From Mobiluncus massiliensis (lineage in GTDB: Bacteria > Actinomycetota > Actinomycetes > Actinomycetales > Actinomycetaceae): a stretch of DNA of 64,000 bases. The notes under the pieces are model-generated. The model was not told where the DNA came from. It saw nothing but the letters and a program-made list of their open reading frames with translations, and did not search any database. Location of the stretch: positions 1,364,001-1,428,000 of the forward strand of contig NZ_OX458329.1 in NCBI RefSeq assembly GCF_949769255.1. The letters run 5' to 3'. A program made the position numbers and the translations under genes. This document shows positions 47,219 through 57,173 of this stretch, one piece after another; the stretch's first letter is position 1; every line of letters starts with the position of its first letter.

Positions 47219-48505
47219 ATGATATTTGAAACCTCTCGGGGCAGGTCTGTTCTGCTGTGCCATTCATGGCAATTCAAGCTTTGTTTCGTATGGGGCGGGG
47301 AGCTCGTTTCGACATTGACGAGTTCGATTCTCCAAATGGGTCTTATTTGGCATCTCGCCCTCACGACAGGGTCGTCTTCTCTCCTCTCCTTAGCATCGCT
47401 GGCAGGCTTTCTGCCGATTGCTTTGTTCGGAATCCTTGCGGGCGCCGTTGTCGACAGACTGCCTTTGAAACGTGTCCTCATCGGCGCCGACCTCTTCATT
47501 GCCGCGGTGGGTGCCGCCTTGGCGATTGCCTCGTTGGCCGGCAGCTTACCTGCATGGCTAATTCTCATCGCCCTGTTTCTCCGTGCAGTTGGTACTTCGT
47601 TCTACACGCCAGCCTCCCAATCTCTCACGCCCCATCTCGCCCCGCCAGAGCATCTCGTTCGCCTATCGGGGGTGACTCAGGCGATTCAGTCCGGCGGATA
47701 CATTCTTGGCGCCGCGCTTGCAGCAGTGATTTATCCCGTGGCGGGCATTACCGCTATGATTGTCCTCGACGTGCTGGGAGCGCTTTTCGCTTCTTTAGCC
47801 GTCCTCGCCGCACAGATAGACGCAGGGGGCCTCGATGAAGCCGACCGCAGCTTGTCCTTTTCCAATAAGGTTCGAGAGCTCTTCTCTGAGATTTCGGACG
47901 GCTACAAGCTGATTAGGGAGTACAGGGGGCTGTTCGCCCTTCTTTGGTGCGGGTTCGTCTTCGCTTTCGCGTTCTCTCCGCTCGCGGCATTGTTCCCAAT
48001 AATGACCTTGGGGCATTTTGGCGGTAGCACGGGGGATGCCGCTTTGGTGGAAATCCTTTTTTCTGCAGGCATGCTGGCTGGGTCCGGCATTTTGGCGGCC
48101 ACGGGAGGGTTCCGCAATAGGTCGTTCACCATGGTCGCCGCGATTGCCGGCTTCGGCATTGCCGCAATCGTATCCGGATCGCTCGGCCCGTCATTGTTCG
48201 CTGCTTTCCTGCCGGTGAGCTTTCTTATGGGCGCATGCTCCCCGTTGTACGCGGGAACCCAGACTGCCCTTATGCAGGAGCAGATACCTCCTGAGTACCT
48301 AGGCCGCGTTTTCGGCCTCTACGGAACCATCATGGCGTGGGCCATGCCCATGGGCCTCGCAGCCCCCTCCGTTTTTGCGGATCTGCTTGGAGCTCCGTTA
48401 TGGTTCGTCGGCTCTGGAGCGACCATGGTACTGCTTGCGATGGCTATGCTGCTTGCTCCGAGCGTCCGAAACGCGGGGAAAAGAGATACCGGGCAGATTC
48501 AATAG
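47219..48505 (+). CDS. Mef-like macrolide efflux transporter (MFS)
   Basis: About 428 aa, 12 membrane segments. It resembles Mef(A) along its length as I remember it: LVSTLTSSILQM, SLASLAGFLPIALFG, VDRLPLKRVLIGADLFIAA, YTPASQSLTPHLAPPE, VLDVLGALFASLAV, RGLFALLWCGFVFAF, GTQTALMQEQIPPEYLGRVF. I chose ATG 47219 because it matches the Mef N-terminal length. An ABC-F gene homologous to Msr(D) follows 261 bp later, the classical mef-msr(D) order. It predicts macrolide export, but the sequence is divergent from known mef alleles. Confidence 0.88.
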   Translation: MIFETSRGRSVLLCHSWQFKLCFVWGGELVSTLTSSILQMGLIWHLALTTGSSSLLSLASLAGFLPIALFGILAGAVVDRLPLKRVLIGADLFIAAVGAALAIASLAGSLPAWLILIALFLRAVGTSFYTPASQSLTPHLAPPEHLVRLSGVTQAIQSGGYILGAALAAVIYPVAGITAMIVLDVLGALFASLAVLAAQIDAGGLDEADRSLSFSNKVRELFSEISDGYKLIREYRGLFALLWCGFVFAFAFSPLAALFPIMTLGHFGGSTGDAALVEILFSAGMLAGSGILAATGGFRNRSFTMVAAIAGFGIAAIVSGSLGPSLFAAFLPVSFLMGACSPLYAGTQTALMQEQIPPEYLGRVFGLYGTIMAWAMPMGLAAPSVFADLLGAPLWFVGSGATMVLLAMAMLLAPSVRNAGKRDTGQIQ

Positions 48506-48766
48506 CCCAAGTATTCGAAAAAAAGAGGCAGCAGCCATCGGTTCAAGCGTCAGCCTTCAAGCCCTTGCGACGACGAGGTATTGCACCGACATTCCGCATC
48601 GCGCTCCTTATTCGTCGCCAACTATCATTTTCGGATTTGCCGGCTTGCGCAAGGTCAAAACGCTCGCGCCGGCAATTGGGCAAAGGCGAAAAATCGACGT
48701 GAGCAATCTTTTTTGGCATGGCTGCGCTTCCAGTAAAACGCTAATACACAAAAGGCGGTTCAACCT
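48506..48766. other. mef-like/msr(D)-like intergenic region
   Basis: 261 bp with no gene. GCCGGC inverted elements near 48640-48692 could form a hairpin ahead of the ABC-F gene. It may hold its own attenuator, but I see no clear leader peptide. Confidence 0.4.
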
Positions 48767-50236
48767 ATGGAACTCATAGTCAAAGCTAAAGACATCTTTT
48801 TGGAATATGCCGGCCGCGATATCCTAGATATCGAAGAGTTGGAAATCTACTCCTACGATCGCATCGGCTTGGTGGGAGACAATGGCGCAGGCAAAACCAG
48901 CCTGCTTAAAATTCTGAGCGGCAATCTTACCATTGCGGACGCCGACGTCAGGCGCTTCGGCAGCATTGCCCTCATCGGCCAACTCGATGAACTCGACCTT
49001 GATGCGGCTCAGGACAGTGGTGAGATGCTCTCCCGTCTCAACGTCGCCGGAGTGGCGCAGGAGACGATGAGCGGCGGGGAGGAAACACGCGCCAAGATTG
49101 CCTCTGCACTCTCCCAGCATGCAAGCGCGATCTTCGCCGACGAGCCTACGAGCCACCTCGACCAAGACGGCATCCGCCTTCTCGTCGGACAACTCAAGGC
49201 ATTTGATGGGGCTCTGCTCATCGTGAGCCATGACCGTCATTTTCTCGACCAGGTGGTAGACAAGATCTGGGAGCTCAAAGACGGCGGTATTTCCGAATTC
49301 TGGGGTGACTACTCCGACTATCTGCGACAGAAAGAAGAAGAGCGCAAAGCTCAGGCGACTCGATACGAAGAGGCGATGCGCGAGCGCGATCGCCTCGAAG
49401 CCGCCATCGAAAAACAACGGAAAAAAGCACGGCAGGTCGACGCCAAGCGGAAGGCTGCGAAAAAAAGCAACGAGTATGCAGGTCGATTGGGGCATCAGAA
49501 AGCAACCGGCACCAAACAGAAGAGGATGTACCAGGCGGCTAAGGACATGGAGAAGCGCCTCGAAGCGCTCGAAGGGATTGAGGCCCCAGATAGCATTCGC
49601 GCCGTGCGGTTCCGCCAGAGCAAGGCCCTGGAACTGCATAGTAAATTTCCCATCTCGGCAGACGATTTCAGCTTGAGCTTCGGCAACTGCATGCTCTATG
49701 ACCACGCGAAATTCGAGATACCGCTCGGTGCCAAAGTGGCCATCACCGGTGGCAACGGTACAGGAAAGACCAGCCTGCTGAAGGCAATCGCTCGACGCGC
49801 CGACGGTATCAACATCTCTCCCAAGGCAGAGATCGGTTACTTCGAGCAAACAGGCTACAAGTTCGACGCCCGTCAGTCTGCGATCTCGTTCATGCAGGAT
49901 GGTTGCGAGTACAGCATGACCGAAATTCGAGGCATCCTCGCCTCTATGGGAATCGGACCGCGCGACCTGACAAAGGACGTTGGCGTTCTCTCGGGAGGCG
50001 AAGTCATCAAGCTGCTACTCGCGAAGATGCTGCTGGGCAGATACAACATCTTGCTCATGGACGAGCCTGGAAATTACCTGGACATCAAGAGCGCCGAAGC
50101 CCTCGAGCAGATGATGAGCGCCTATGCCGGAACGATAGTGTTCGTCTCCCACGATAAGAGGCTGGTCGAGAACGTCGCAGACATTGTCTACGAAATAAAG
50201 GACACCAAGCTAGTCAAAATCTTTCAGCGCGAATAG
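48767..50236 (+). CDS. Msr(D)-like ABC-F ribosomal protection protein
   Basis: 489 aa, starting [10 protein letters not shown], very close to Msr(D). Two ATPase domains: GDNGAGKTS (37-45) with MSGGEETR and [19 protein letters not shown] with [10 protein letters not shown] and [10 protein letters not shown]. The linker between domains carries the basic antibiotic-resistance-domain region ([20 protein letters not shown], then RRKAAKKSN-like). It would displace macrolides/ketolides from the ribosome. It is paired with the mef-like exporter, and a strong terminator follows. Confidence 0.92.
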   Translation: MELIVKAKDIFLEYAGRDILDIEELEIYSYDRIGLVGDNGAGKTSLLKILSGNLTIADADVRRFGSIALIGQLDELDLDAAQDSGEMLSRLNVAGVAQETMSGGEETRAKIASALSQHASAIFADEPTSHLDQDGIRLLVGQLKAFDGALLIVSHDRHFLDQVVDKIWELKDGGISEFWGDYSDYLRQKEEERKAQATRYEEAMRERDRLEAAIEKQRKKARQVDAKRKAAKKSNEYAGRLGHQKATGTKQKRMYQAAKDMEKRLEALEGIEAPDSIRAVRFRQSKALELHSKFPISADDFSLSFGNCMLYDHAKFEIPLGAKVAITGGNGTGKTSLLKAIARRADGINISPKAEIGYFEQTGYKFDARQSAISFMQDGCEYSMTEIRGILASMGIGPRDLTKDVGVLSGGEVIKLLLAKMLLGRYNILLMDEPGNYLDIKSAEALEQMMSAYAGTIVFVSHDKRLVENVADIVYEIKDTKLVKIFQRE

Positions 50237-50292
50237 CCCTAAATGAGCAAGAAATAATCCCCGAACGGAGACAAGGGAGTAAAACGGCAAAG

Positions 50293-50336
50293 AAAGAGCC
50301 TCCGTCCCAACGCAGGGAACGGAGGCTCTTTAATCG
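50293..50336 (+). terminator. Rho-independent terminator after the msr(D)-like gene
   Basis: Perfect 13-bp arms AAAGAGCCTCCGT (50293-50305) and ACGGAGGCTCTTT (50319-50331), with T-rich sequence after. It lies 57 bp beyond the stop. Confidence 0.9.
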
Positions 50337-50440
50337 CTTTTACTCATCTCCGTCGCTGGTGGCTTTGTCATGACTCTCGTACGAAACGAAACTCAGCGGC
50401 ACAGTGCGGCACTCAAAATCGCAGGTCAGAACCCTATCGG

Positions 50441-50842
50441 CCTACTCCCACTCGATGGCTTCAGTTTTACTGTCCCGACATTCCAGTTGTCCTCAGTTTT
50501 CGATGCCGTCTCAAACCGAGTGCCGCCAAGTAACACTATGTCGTGTTTCATCGGCTTCGGGGACAAAAGCCGGGGCAATCTCAAAAACTCATTCCAAACT
50601 CGGGGCTTTGAGTTTTCGTTTTTGTCCCAAAGGGCACGGCGGACAGCCTTTAGAGGTTCGATATCGACGAAAACGCCCGCTTTGAAACTCAAGTGCCTTT
50701 TCGTGTGCGAGCCGCCAGCTGCAATAGGAAGTGAATCAACGCAGGCGCCTTTCAAGCAGTTTGCAAAACTGCAGGTTGCAGGCCTTCATTGCTAGTAGGG
50801 GAAATGAGTAGTCTCAGGTGGCTTGCCCATGAGTTAGCGAGC
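50441..50842. repeat. Long direct repeat, copy 2 (island module boundary)
   Basis: The partner of 45688-46090. It begins CCTACTCCCACTCGATGG, almost identical to the guaA 3' end, and ends CTCAGGTGGCTTGCCCATGA. In minus orientation both copies end in codons reading (R)D(S/G)KT..EWE stop, so they may preserve the end of an old coding sequence or of guaA. Confidence 0.85.
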
Positions 50843-50989
50843 AGGTTGGGGCTTCGTTGTTGGCGCAATCACTTCGTGCACACTCGAAAGGTCTGTTTAA
50901 CTTCAGACAGGGCGCCAGTGCCTACGCGCAGTGGCGCAGATGATGGGCAGCAAGAGACAAGCATCTGCTGCCGCCCATCAGAAAGCATC

Positions 50990-51105
50990 GTACAGGCCAT
51001 ACCACACGTCGGTGTAGATGAAGTCGGCGCCCTTGATGCACTCGGTTGTCGTCGGAGACCTTGCAGTTCTCCTCGCCGATGGCCATGAGGTCGCCCATCT
51101 CCTGC
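50990..51105 (-). pseudogene. Internal fragment of a carbamoyltransferase gene
   Basis: Reads EMGDLMAIGEENCKVSDDN, and after a frame slip ECIKGADFIYTDVWYGLYDA, the middle part of an ornithine/putrescine/YgeW-type carbamoyltransferase. It lies downstream of the C-terminal fragment on the same strand, the wrong order for one gene. Confidence 0.65.
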
Positions 51106-51111
51106 GAAGGC

Positions 51112-51133
51112 GGGCGAGCCGTAGCTCGCCCGA
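51112..51133 (-). terminator. Hairpin after the carbamoyltransferase C-terminal fragment
   Basis: Perfect 8-bp arms CGGGCGAG and CTCGCCCG around a six-base loop, just past the stop at 51145. There is no T-run. Confidence 0.5.
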
Positions 51134-51144
51134 CCTGGTACGTC

Positions 51145-51482
51145 TTACAGACCGTGCTTACCGAGAGCGGCCATGCGCTCATTGATGGTGGCGCGGTATG
51201 CCGCAGCCTTCTGCTCGTCGGGCTCGCTCTGGGGGCACAGAGTGGCCAGGATGGCGCGAATGGAGTGCTTGCGGTTCTCGGCCTCGACCCAGCACAGGGA
51301 GCGCTCGGGATCGTCCATGACCTCGTCGACGACTTCCTCGCCACGGTTGGCGGGCAGGCAGTGCATGAACATGCTGTTCGGACCGGCAACGTTCATCATA
51401 TCCCAGGTCACCTGGTACTTCGGATAGAACACATCCATGTAGCTGGAGCTGGAGACTTCACCTTGATTATCAACTTTATCCG
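51145..51482 (-). pseudogene. C-terminal fragment of a carbamoyltransferase (OTC/PTC/YgeW type)
   Basis: About 100 codons reading DVFYPKYQVTWDMMNV, FMHCLPANRGEEVVDEVMD and ENRKHSIRAILATLCP, then stop. HCLPANRGEEV is the ornithine/putrescine carbamoyltransferase HCLP active-site motif. The upstream part is replaced by IS30-type DNA, so the gene is inactive. It would normally be part of arginine or agmatine catabolism. Confidence 0.8.
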
Positions 51483-51488
51483 AACACC

Positions 51489-51526
51489 TCCCACATTCAT
51501 CCGCACATGTGCGGATGAATGTGGGA
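51489..51526. repeat. Perfect 38-bp palindrome at the IS30-type element end
   Basis: TCCCACATTCATCCGCACA (51489-51507) is followed directly by its exact complement (51508-51526) with no loop. It lies between the carbamoyltransferase fragment and the IS30-type transposase. IS30-family elements prefer palindromic targets, or two end copies may have met here. Confidence 0.9.
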
Positions 51527-52986
51527 ACCCGATACCCTGAGGGCCGGATCGGCCGGCCCCGGGAGATCGGAGGACGGCATGTCCGGAAAGAAGAAGAGCG
51601 GCTCCGCAAGGGCGGTCCCGAGGGCCTACGGAAGGCTCACGAGGCACGAGCGGGACACGGTCCAGAGGATGCTGGAGCGCAGGGCGTCGTGCAGGGAGAT
51701 CGCGAGGGAGCTGGGCAGGTCGCCCTCGACGGTGAGCGCCGAGGTGGCGTCGCACAGGTTCGTGACGGCGCCGAAGGCCAGGCGCGGCGAGCGCGTGGAC
51801 GCCTCCGCCGACCTGTCGGCGGCCTGCCCGCGCCTGGCGGCGTGGCCGCGCTGCTGCAACGGGTGCGGCCGGTACCGCGCGATCGGCTGCAAGCGCCGCC
51901 CCCACGTCTTCTACGAGGCCCGGGCCGCGCAGCTGTGCGCCGACTCGGTCCTCGTCTCGTCCAGGCGCGGGATAGACGCCGACGAGCCCGCCGCGGCGGC
52001 CAGGCTGGAGGCGATAAGGGACTGCCTGCGCCGGGGGCTGTCGCCCGAGCAGATGGCGGCGCGCAACGGCGGCCCGGTGGACCTGTCGCCGTCGACCATC
52101 TACCGCTGGGTCTCGGCGGGCTACGACGGCATGACCAACATGGAGCTCAGGCGCAAGGTCGGCTACAGGCCGAGGAAGCGCGCCGCGGGCCGGGCGGCGA
52201 CCCGCCACTCCGCCCGCAGGTCGCATGCCGCGTTCCTCGCCCTCGGGGAGGACGCGTGCGCCGCGGCCTGGGAGATGGACACCGTCGAGGGGGCCCGGGA
52301 GGACTCCGCCTGCCTGCTCACGCTGCTGCACCGCCCCAGCAGGCTCCAGCTCGCGCTGCCGCTGGAGGAGAAGACCGCCGGGTGCGTCGCGGACGCCCTG
52401 GAGGGCGTCCGGGCCATCCTCGGCGCCGACGGGACGCGCCGCGTGTTCCGCGCCGTCCTCACCGACAACGGCGCCGAGTTCTCCGACGAGGCGGCGATCG
52501 CGGCGCTGCTCGGCGAGGGGCCGGGCGAGACGAGGCTGTTCTACTGCGACCCCAGGCGCAGCGACCAGAAGGGCGCCTGCGAGCGCAACCACGTCGAGAT
52601 CAGGAAGCTGCTGCCCAAGGGCGCCGGAATCAGGTTCGACCGGCTCGCCCCGGCCGACCTGGCGCTGGCCATGTCGCACGTGAACTCCGAGCCCCGCGGC
52701 GCGCTCGGCTTCGCGACGCCCGCGCGCGCCTTCAGGGCGATGCTCGGGGAGGACGCGGCGGCGCTGCTGGACGCCTACGGCGTGGAGGACGTGCCGCTCG
52801 GCGATCTCGACCTGACGCCGGGGCTCATCGAGAGGGCGCGCGCAGAGAGGGGCGATGCCCCGCTGGCCTAGCCTAGGAGAAAAACGGAATAGACGGACCG
52901 ACCGTCCGGCTGAGTCTGGGAAGAGGTGCCGGGCGGCGGGCGGAGCATGGCCACCGGACCCATCGAAACACATCTCCACCATTCCT
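51517..52986 (+). mobile_element. IS30-family insertion sequence (ends approximate)
   Basis: A very GC-rich segment with one transposase gene. The outer sequences GAATGTGGGA (left) and, inverted, GAATGGTGGA (right, near 52977-52986) are a weak candidate pair of ends. I cannot define the ends or a target duplication with confidence. Its composition (GC well above both flanks) points to a high-GC donor. Confidence 0.6.
51579..52871 (+). CDS. IS30-family transposase
   Basis: A 430-aa DDE transposase starting at ATG 51579 behind GGAGG. An N-terminal HTH pair (YGRLTRHERDTVQRMLERRA, then REIARELGRSPSTVS) precedes the integrase core with EMDTVEG (Asp), LTDNGAEFSD (Asp) and CERNHVEIRK (Glu). Long frames on the other strand and in frame +2 are side effects of the very high GC. 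Confidence 0.93.
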   Translation: MSGKKKSGSARAVPRAYGRLTRHERDTVQRMLERRASCREIARELGRSPSTVSAEVASHRFVTAPKARRGERVDASADLSAACPRLAAWPRCCNGCGRYRAIGCKRRPHVFYEARAAQLCADSVLVSSRRGIDADEPAAAARLEAIRDCLRRGLSPEQMAARNGGPVDLSPSTIYRWVSAGYDGMTNMELRRKVGYRPRKRAAGRAATRHSARRSHAAFLALGEDACAAAWEMDTVEGAREDSACLLTLLHRPSRLQLALPLEEKTAGCVADALEGVRAILGADGTRRVFRAVLTDNGAEFSDEAAIAALLGEGPGETRLFYCDPRRSDQKGACERNHVEIRKLLPKGAGIRFDRLAPADLALAMSHVNSEPRGALGFATPARAFRAMLGEDAAALLDAYGVEDVPLGDLDLTPGLIERARAERGDAPLA

Positions 52987-53091
52987 TCAACTGGGAAAAT
53001 GCCGCCCCCGGGGCCCGGATAGGACCTCGGGGGCGTTCGGTTAACTGCGGGAGCGTGCCGTCAGCTCAATGTGTTCGGTTGGGATCGGAAA
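52872..53091. terminator. Intergenic between IS30-type transposase and tet(W) with a GC-rich hairpin
   Basis: A hairpin with arms CGCCCCCG and CGGGGGCG lies at about 53004-53035, able to terminate transcription coming from tet(W) on the minus strand. No gene is seen. Confidence 0.5.
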
Positions 53092-55014
53092 TCAACCAGT
53101 GATCTTACTGAACATATGGCGCACCTTGTCCAGGCGGCTGTTTGGACGGCGGGGCTGGATGACTGGCTTGCCGACAGCGGCCTGATACCCTTTCAGTTCT
53201 GTAAGGCATACGCTCTGCCCGTTGGTGTAAAAGGCCAGATCAGTACGGTATGCCTGTATACAGCGGGCGGGAATCTCGCCAGTAAAGACAACTTCATCCT
53301 TTTTTACCTGGACCGTTTCGATGGTGGCACAGTATTTCGGTGCATCATGATAAGCCCTGGAAAGATATTCCCGGGGCGCATAGAGGGTGAAGGAGAGATA
53401 AGGTTCCAGCAGTTGCGTCCCTGATTCCTTCAATGCCTGTTCCAATACAATCGGGGCCAATGAGCGGAAGTCCGCCGGCGTGCTGACCGGACTGTAATAA
53501 AGCCCGTATTCAAAGCAAATCTTACAGTCCGTTACGTTCCAGCCGAACAAGCCCTGCTCCAGCCCGTAACGGATACCATCCCTGACAGCGTTTTGAAAAC
53601 TCTGGTTCAAGTATCCCAGCGAAACCCGGCTCTCGTATTGTACACCGGAGCCAAGCGGGAGTGGTGTAACAGACAGTCCGATGGATGCCCAAAACGGGTT
53701 GGGCGGCACCTCGATATGGATGGTGTGGCTGGCTGCTTTGAGCGGCCGCTCCATATAAATGACGGTGGGTTCCTTTACCACTGTTTCAAGCTTGTATTTT
53801 TCCGACAGCAAAGCGGAAACAACCTCCAACTGCACCCGGCCCAAAAAAGAAAGAATGATCTCATGGGTGATGGAATCCACCTCGCAGCGCAAAAGCGGGT
53901 CAGTATCCGCAAGTTGCGTAAGAGCGTCCAGCAGCCGTTCTCTTTGCGCTGCCGTTTTCGGCGCAATCGACGTCCGCAGCATGGGGAGGGGGTCCTCGCG
54001 CCACCTTTTACGAGGGAGCCGGGTTTGATCCCCTAATACATCGTTTAACCTCACGCTGTCGCTGGGAAGGATAACAATTTCGCCCGGATAAGCGGTGTCT
54101 GTCCGAACAATTTCCCCTTTGGATGGAATACGCATCTCTGTGATTTTCAGCTTTTCTCTCCCGGCCAGGGCCACCGTATCCCGCAGGCGCAGCGTTCCGC
54201 TGTATAGCCGCAGATAGACACGCCGCTGGCCGCAATCGGTGTACTCAACCTTGAAAACGCTGCCGCATAGGGTGGCGCTCCCCTGTTCCCCAATCGGTTG
54301 GAACAGTCCTGTCACCGCATCCATCAACGGTTGAATGCCAAGGCCCTTTTTGGCGCTGCCATGATAGACCGGAAACAGGGAGGCTTCTTGAACCCGCCGC
54401 TGTTCCTCCCGCGCAAGTTTTTCCTGGCTGATTGGTTCTCCTGCGATATACTTTTCCAATAATGCATCGTTATTTTCGATGACCGCATCCCATGCTTCTA
54501 TGTCGGTATTTTCCTCCAGGACTATTTCCGGGGACAGCGACACCGTCTGCTTGATGATAATATCGGCGGAGAGCTTATCCCGAACAGACTGAACCACGCT
54601 CTGCAAATCAACGCCAGCCTGGTCGATCTTGTTGATAAAGATAACGGTGGGAATGTTCATTTTCCGCAGGGCATGGAACAGAATACGGGTCTGGGCCTGC
54701 ACGCCATCTTTCGCGGAGATCACCAAGATGGCCCCATCTAAAACAGCCAAAGAGCGGTACACCTCCGCCAAAAAATCCATGTGGCCGGGCGTATCCACAA
54801 TGTTAACTTTACATCTGTGCCACTGGAAGGAAGTGACTGCCGCTTGAATGGTAATCCCACGCTGCCGCTCCAAAAACAAGGTGTCTGTCCTCGTTGTCCC
54901 TTTTTCGACGCTCCCTGGTTCTGAAATGGCTCCACTGGCATATAGCAGACTCTCCGTCAAGGTCGTCTTTCCAGCGTCTACATGGGCAAGAATCCCGATA
55001 TTGATAATGTTCAT
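53092..55014 (-). CDS. tet(W): Tet(W), tetracycline ribosomal protection protein
   Basis: A 640-aa translation GTPase of the EF-G type that removes tetracycline from the ribosome. G1 is [10 protein letters not shown]3 DTPGH and G4 NKID. The sequence agrees with Tet(W) as I remember it almost throughout. The last about 90 residues look less typical ([30 protein letters not shown]), which could be allelic variation or a mosaic with another tet gene. The gene is complete, with its own attenuated leader. Confidence 0.95.
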   Translation of the reverse strand: MNIINIGILAHVDAGKTTLTESLLYASGAISEPGSVEKGTTRTDTLFLERQRGITIQAAVTSFQWHRCKVNIVDTPGHMDFLAEVYRSLAVLDGAILVISAKDGVQAQTRILFHALRKMNIPTVIFINKIDQAGVDLQSVVQSVRDKLSADIIIKQTVSLSPEIVLEENTDIEAWDAVIENNDALLEKYIAGEPISQEKLAREEQRRVQEASLFPVYHGSAKKGLGIQPLMDAVTGLFQPIGEQGSATLCGSVFKVEYTDCGQRRVYLRLYSGTLRLRDTVALAGREKLKITEMRIPSKGEIVRTDTAYPGEIVILPSDSVRLNDVLGDQTRLPRKRWREDPLPMLRTSIAPKTAAQRERLLDALTQLADTDPLLRCEVDSITHEIILSFLGRVQLEVVSALLSEKYKLETVVKEPTVIYMERPLKAASHTIHIEVPPNPFWASIGLSVTPLPLGSGVQYESRVSLGYLNQSFQNAVRDGIRYGLEQGLFGWNVTDCKICFEYGLYYSPVSTPADFRSLAPIVLEQALKESGTQLLEPYLSFTLYAPREYLSRAYHDAPKYCATIETVQVKKDEVVFTGEIPARCIQAYRTDLAFYTNGQSVCLTELKGYQAAVGKPVIQPRRPNSRLDKVRHMFSKITG

Positions 55015-55045
55015 GTCTATCCTCCATACAAGGCCCGAATGGGCG

Positions 55046-55205
55046 CAAAAATCCCCAGCGGCTAATACTTTTACCGCTGGGGATCATGACTTCGGACACA
55101 CAGAAACATACACGACTTACATAAGCCGCGGTCCGTCACGATATTTACTAAAAAGGCAAAAGTATTCTTAAAATTGGGTACAAAAACCAAGCCCCTGCAA
55201 GGGGC
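55046..55205 (-). promoter_or_regulatory. tet(W) leader with two terminator-like hairpins
   Basis: On the minus strand, GCCCCTTGCAGGGGC followed by TTGGTTTTTG (55191-55205) and later ATCCCCAGCGG/CCGCTGGGGAT followed by TTTTTGCG (55046-55084) lie ahead of the gene. They fit the transcription attenuation described for tet(M)/tet(W)-type genes. The rest of 55206-55410 is AT-rich and contains the promoter but no gene. Confidence 0.75.
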
Positions 55206-55410
55206 AATCATTTTTGCGCCCATTATCAAATTTTATTTAAGAATACCTTGCCGCATATTTGATAGACTCCTCAAATCAGGATAATAGCAGTATATCATAG
55301 TACGCTCTAAAAAACAAGAAATCATTTTACCGATTCCACAATCCAGTATCAAGAGCAGTATGGACGGGCAAAAAAGCCTGTATTCATGCGGGTTTTCGCC
55401 GTTTCGAGCG

Positions 55411-56997
55411 TCATTCCCACTCGATGGTCCCCGGCGGCTTGGACGTGCAGTCCAGTACCACGCGGTTGATTTCGGGAACCTGGTTGGTAATCAAGTTAGA
55501 AATCCGCGCCACCAAATCCCAATCCAAACGCGACCAGTCCGCAGTCATCGCGTCTTCTGAGGAAACCGGACGCAACACAATCGGGTGCCCGTAGGTACGC
55601 CCATCACCCTGCACCCCCACCGAACGCACGTCGGCGAGCAACACCACGGGACACTGCCAAATCTCTGTGTCCAGCCCGGCGGCGCTGAGTTCGTTGCGTA
55701 CGATCAAATCCGCCGCTCGCAAAATCCGCAAGCGATCCTCGGTAACCTCTCCGATGATGCGGATAGCCAAGCCCGGACCGGGGAAAGGCTGGCGGTTCAC
55801 GATGACGTCAGGCAACCCCAACTCGCGCCCCAAAGCACGCACTTCGTCCTTGAACAGTTTGCGCAGCGGCTCGATGAGCTCAAACTTCAAATCCTCTGGC
55901 AATCCGCCCACATTGTGATGAGACTTGATATTAGCCGTGCCGCTGCCGCCACCAGATTCCACCACGTCAGGATACAAAGTGCCTTGGACCAGGAACTTTA
56001 CTTCCCCGCCGCTGGCGCCGACCTCGGCCACAACCTCACGTTGAGCCGCTTCAAAAGACCGAATGAACTCGCGACCGATAATCTTGCGTTTCTGTTCCGG
56101 TTCGCTCACCCCCGCCAGTGCCCCCAAGAAGCGTGCGGACTCGTCGACGTACTTGACTCGAATTCCCATGTTGGCGGCATAGTCCCGCTCCACCTGTTCG
56201 CGCTCCCCCGCGCGCAACAAACCGTGGTCAACGAAAATGCAGGTCAGCTGGTCGCCGATGGCCTTATGAACCAAAGCTGCCGCCACGGAGGAATCGACCC
56301 CGCCGGACAAACCACAGATAACTTGAGCATCACCCACGCGCTGGCGAATCTCGGCCACCTGGGTGTCGATAATGGATTGCGGTGTCCACACCGAATCTAA
56401 CCCGACCAGGTCGTGCAGAAAATGCTCCAAGAGCCGTTGGCCATAGGCGCTGTGCCGAACTTCCGGATGCCACTGCACTCCATACAGGCCTCGTTCAGGA
56501 TTTTCAAAGGCAGCTATCTTTGTATCATCTGTCGCCGCGATAACTTGGAAATCGCTGGGAACTGCCGAAACCGCGTCCCCGTGGCTCATCCAAACTACCT
56601 GTTCAGATGGGGTTCCTTCCATCAGCCGACTGCCTGTAACAACTTCCAAGTTGGTCCGGCCGTACTCGGAAGTTCCGGTAGGGCTAACGGTGCCCCCCAG
56701 GGCTTGTGCCATGACCTGAAACCCGTAACAAATGCCTAGTACCGGCACATTTGCCTGAAAAACGGCTGGGTCAAAGGCGGGAGCTCCCGGCGCATAAACA
56801 GAAGACGGTCCACCTGAGAGAATGATGGCCGAAGGCTGTTTATCCAATATTTCCCGTGCGGTCAGGTTATGTCCCACAATTTCCGAGTAAACTTTCGCCT
56901 CGCGAACCCGGCGTGCGATTAGTTGGGCATATTGCGCGCCAAAGTCAACAACTAACACCGGTCCCACGGGTCTACCATCTTGCAAGTTTTCAGCCAT
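55411..56997 (-). CDS. guaA: GuaA, GMP synthase (glutamine-hydrolysing)
   Basis: Converts XMP to GMP. The N-terminal class I glutamine amidotransferase has the Cys in [13 protein letters not shown] and WMSHGD, with His/Glu in QWHPEV. The ATP pyrophosphatase P-loop is [18 protein letters not shown], and the C-terminal dimerisation domain ends TIEWE. 528 aa, normal length. The last codons (ATTCCCACTCGATGG on the plus strand, 55412-55426) are the probable attachment site for the neighbouring island. The gene is intact, as expected when the island carries a copy of the 3' end. Confidence 0.97.
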   Translation of the reverse strand: MAENLQDGRPVGPVLVVDFGAQYAQLIARRVREAKVYSEIVGHNLTAREILDKQPSAIILSGGPSSVYAPGAPAFDPAVFQANVPVLGICYGFQVMAQALGGTVSPTGTSEYGRTNLEVVTGSRLMEGTPSEQVVWMSHGDAVSAVPSDFQVIAATDDTKIAAFENPERGLYGVQWHPEVRHSAYGQRLLEHFLHDLVGLDSVWTPQSIIDTQVAEIRQRVGDAQVICGLSGGVDSSVAAALVHKAIGDQLTCIFVDHGLLRAGEREQVERDYAANMGIRVKYVDESARFLGALAGVSEPEQKRKIIGREFIRSFEAAQREVVAEVGASGGEVKFLVQGTLYPDVVESGGGSGTANIKSHHNVGGLPEDLKFELIEPLRKLFKDEVRALGRELGLPDVIVNRQPFPGPGLAIRIIGEVTEDRLRILRAADLIVRNELSAAGLDTEIWQCPVVLLADVRSVGVQGDGRTYGHPIVLRPVSSEDAMTADWSRLDWDLVARISNLITNQVPEINRVVLDCTSKPPGTIEWE

Positions 56998-57173
56998 GAG
57001 TTAATCCTAAAACATTTCCTCGCTATAAATTGACCCCCCAATTCTCAGACTAAATTCAGGGATAATTCGTTGATATTTCAACGGTTTTCCCTATTGTCAG
57101 GCCAATATTTGTCGATACAATAGTATGTAGGGTCAAAGGAAGGACCTATGGCACGTGGGAAAGGAGACCCGCC

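Noticed and set aside
50426-50755. A 109-codon minus frame inside the second long repeat
   Set aside because: The equivalent frame is broken in the first repeat copy and shows no protein-level conservation.
51408-52982. A 524-codon minus-strand frame, and a second long plus frame (51509-52876), across the IS30-type element
   Set aside because: They are artefacts of very high GC. Only the frame at 51579-52871 has transposase motifs and a ribosome site; the others are Arg/Gly/Ala/Pro-rich with no family resemblance.
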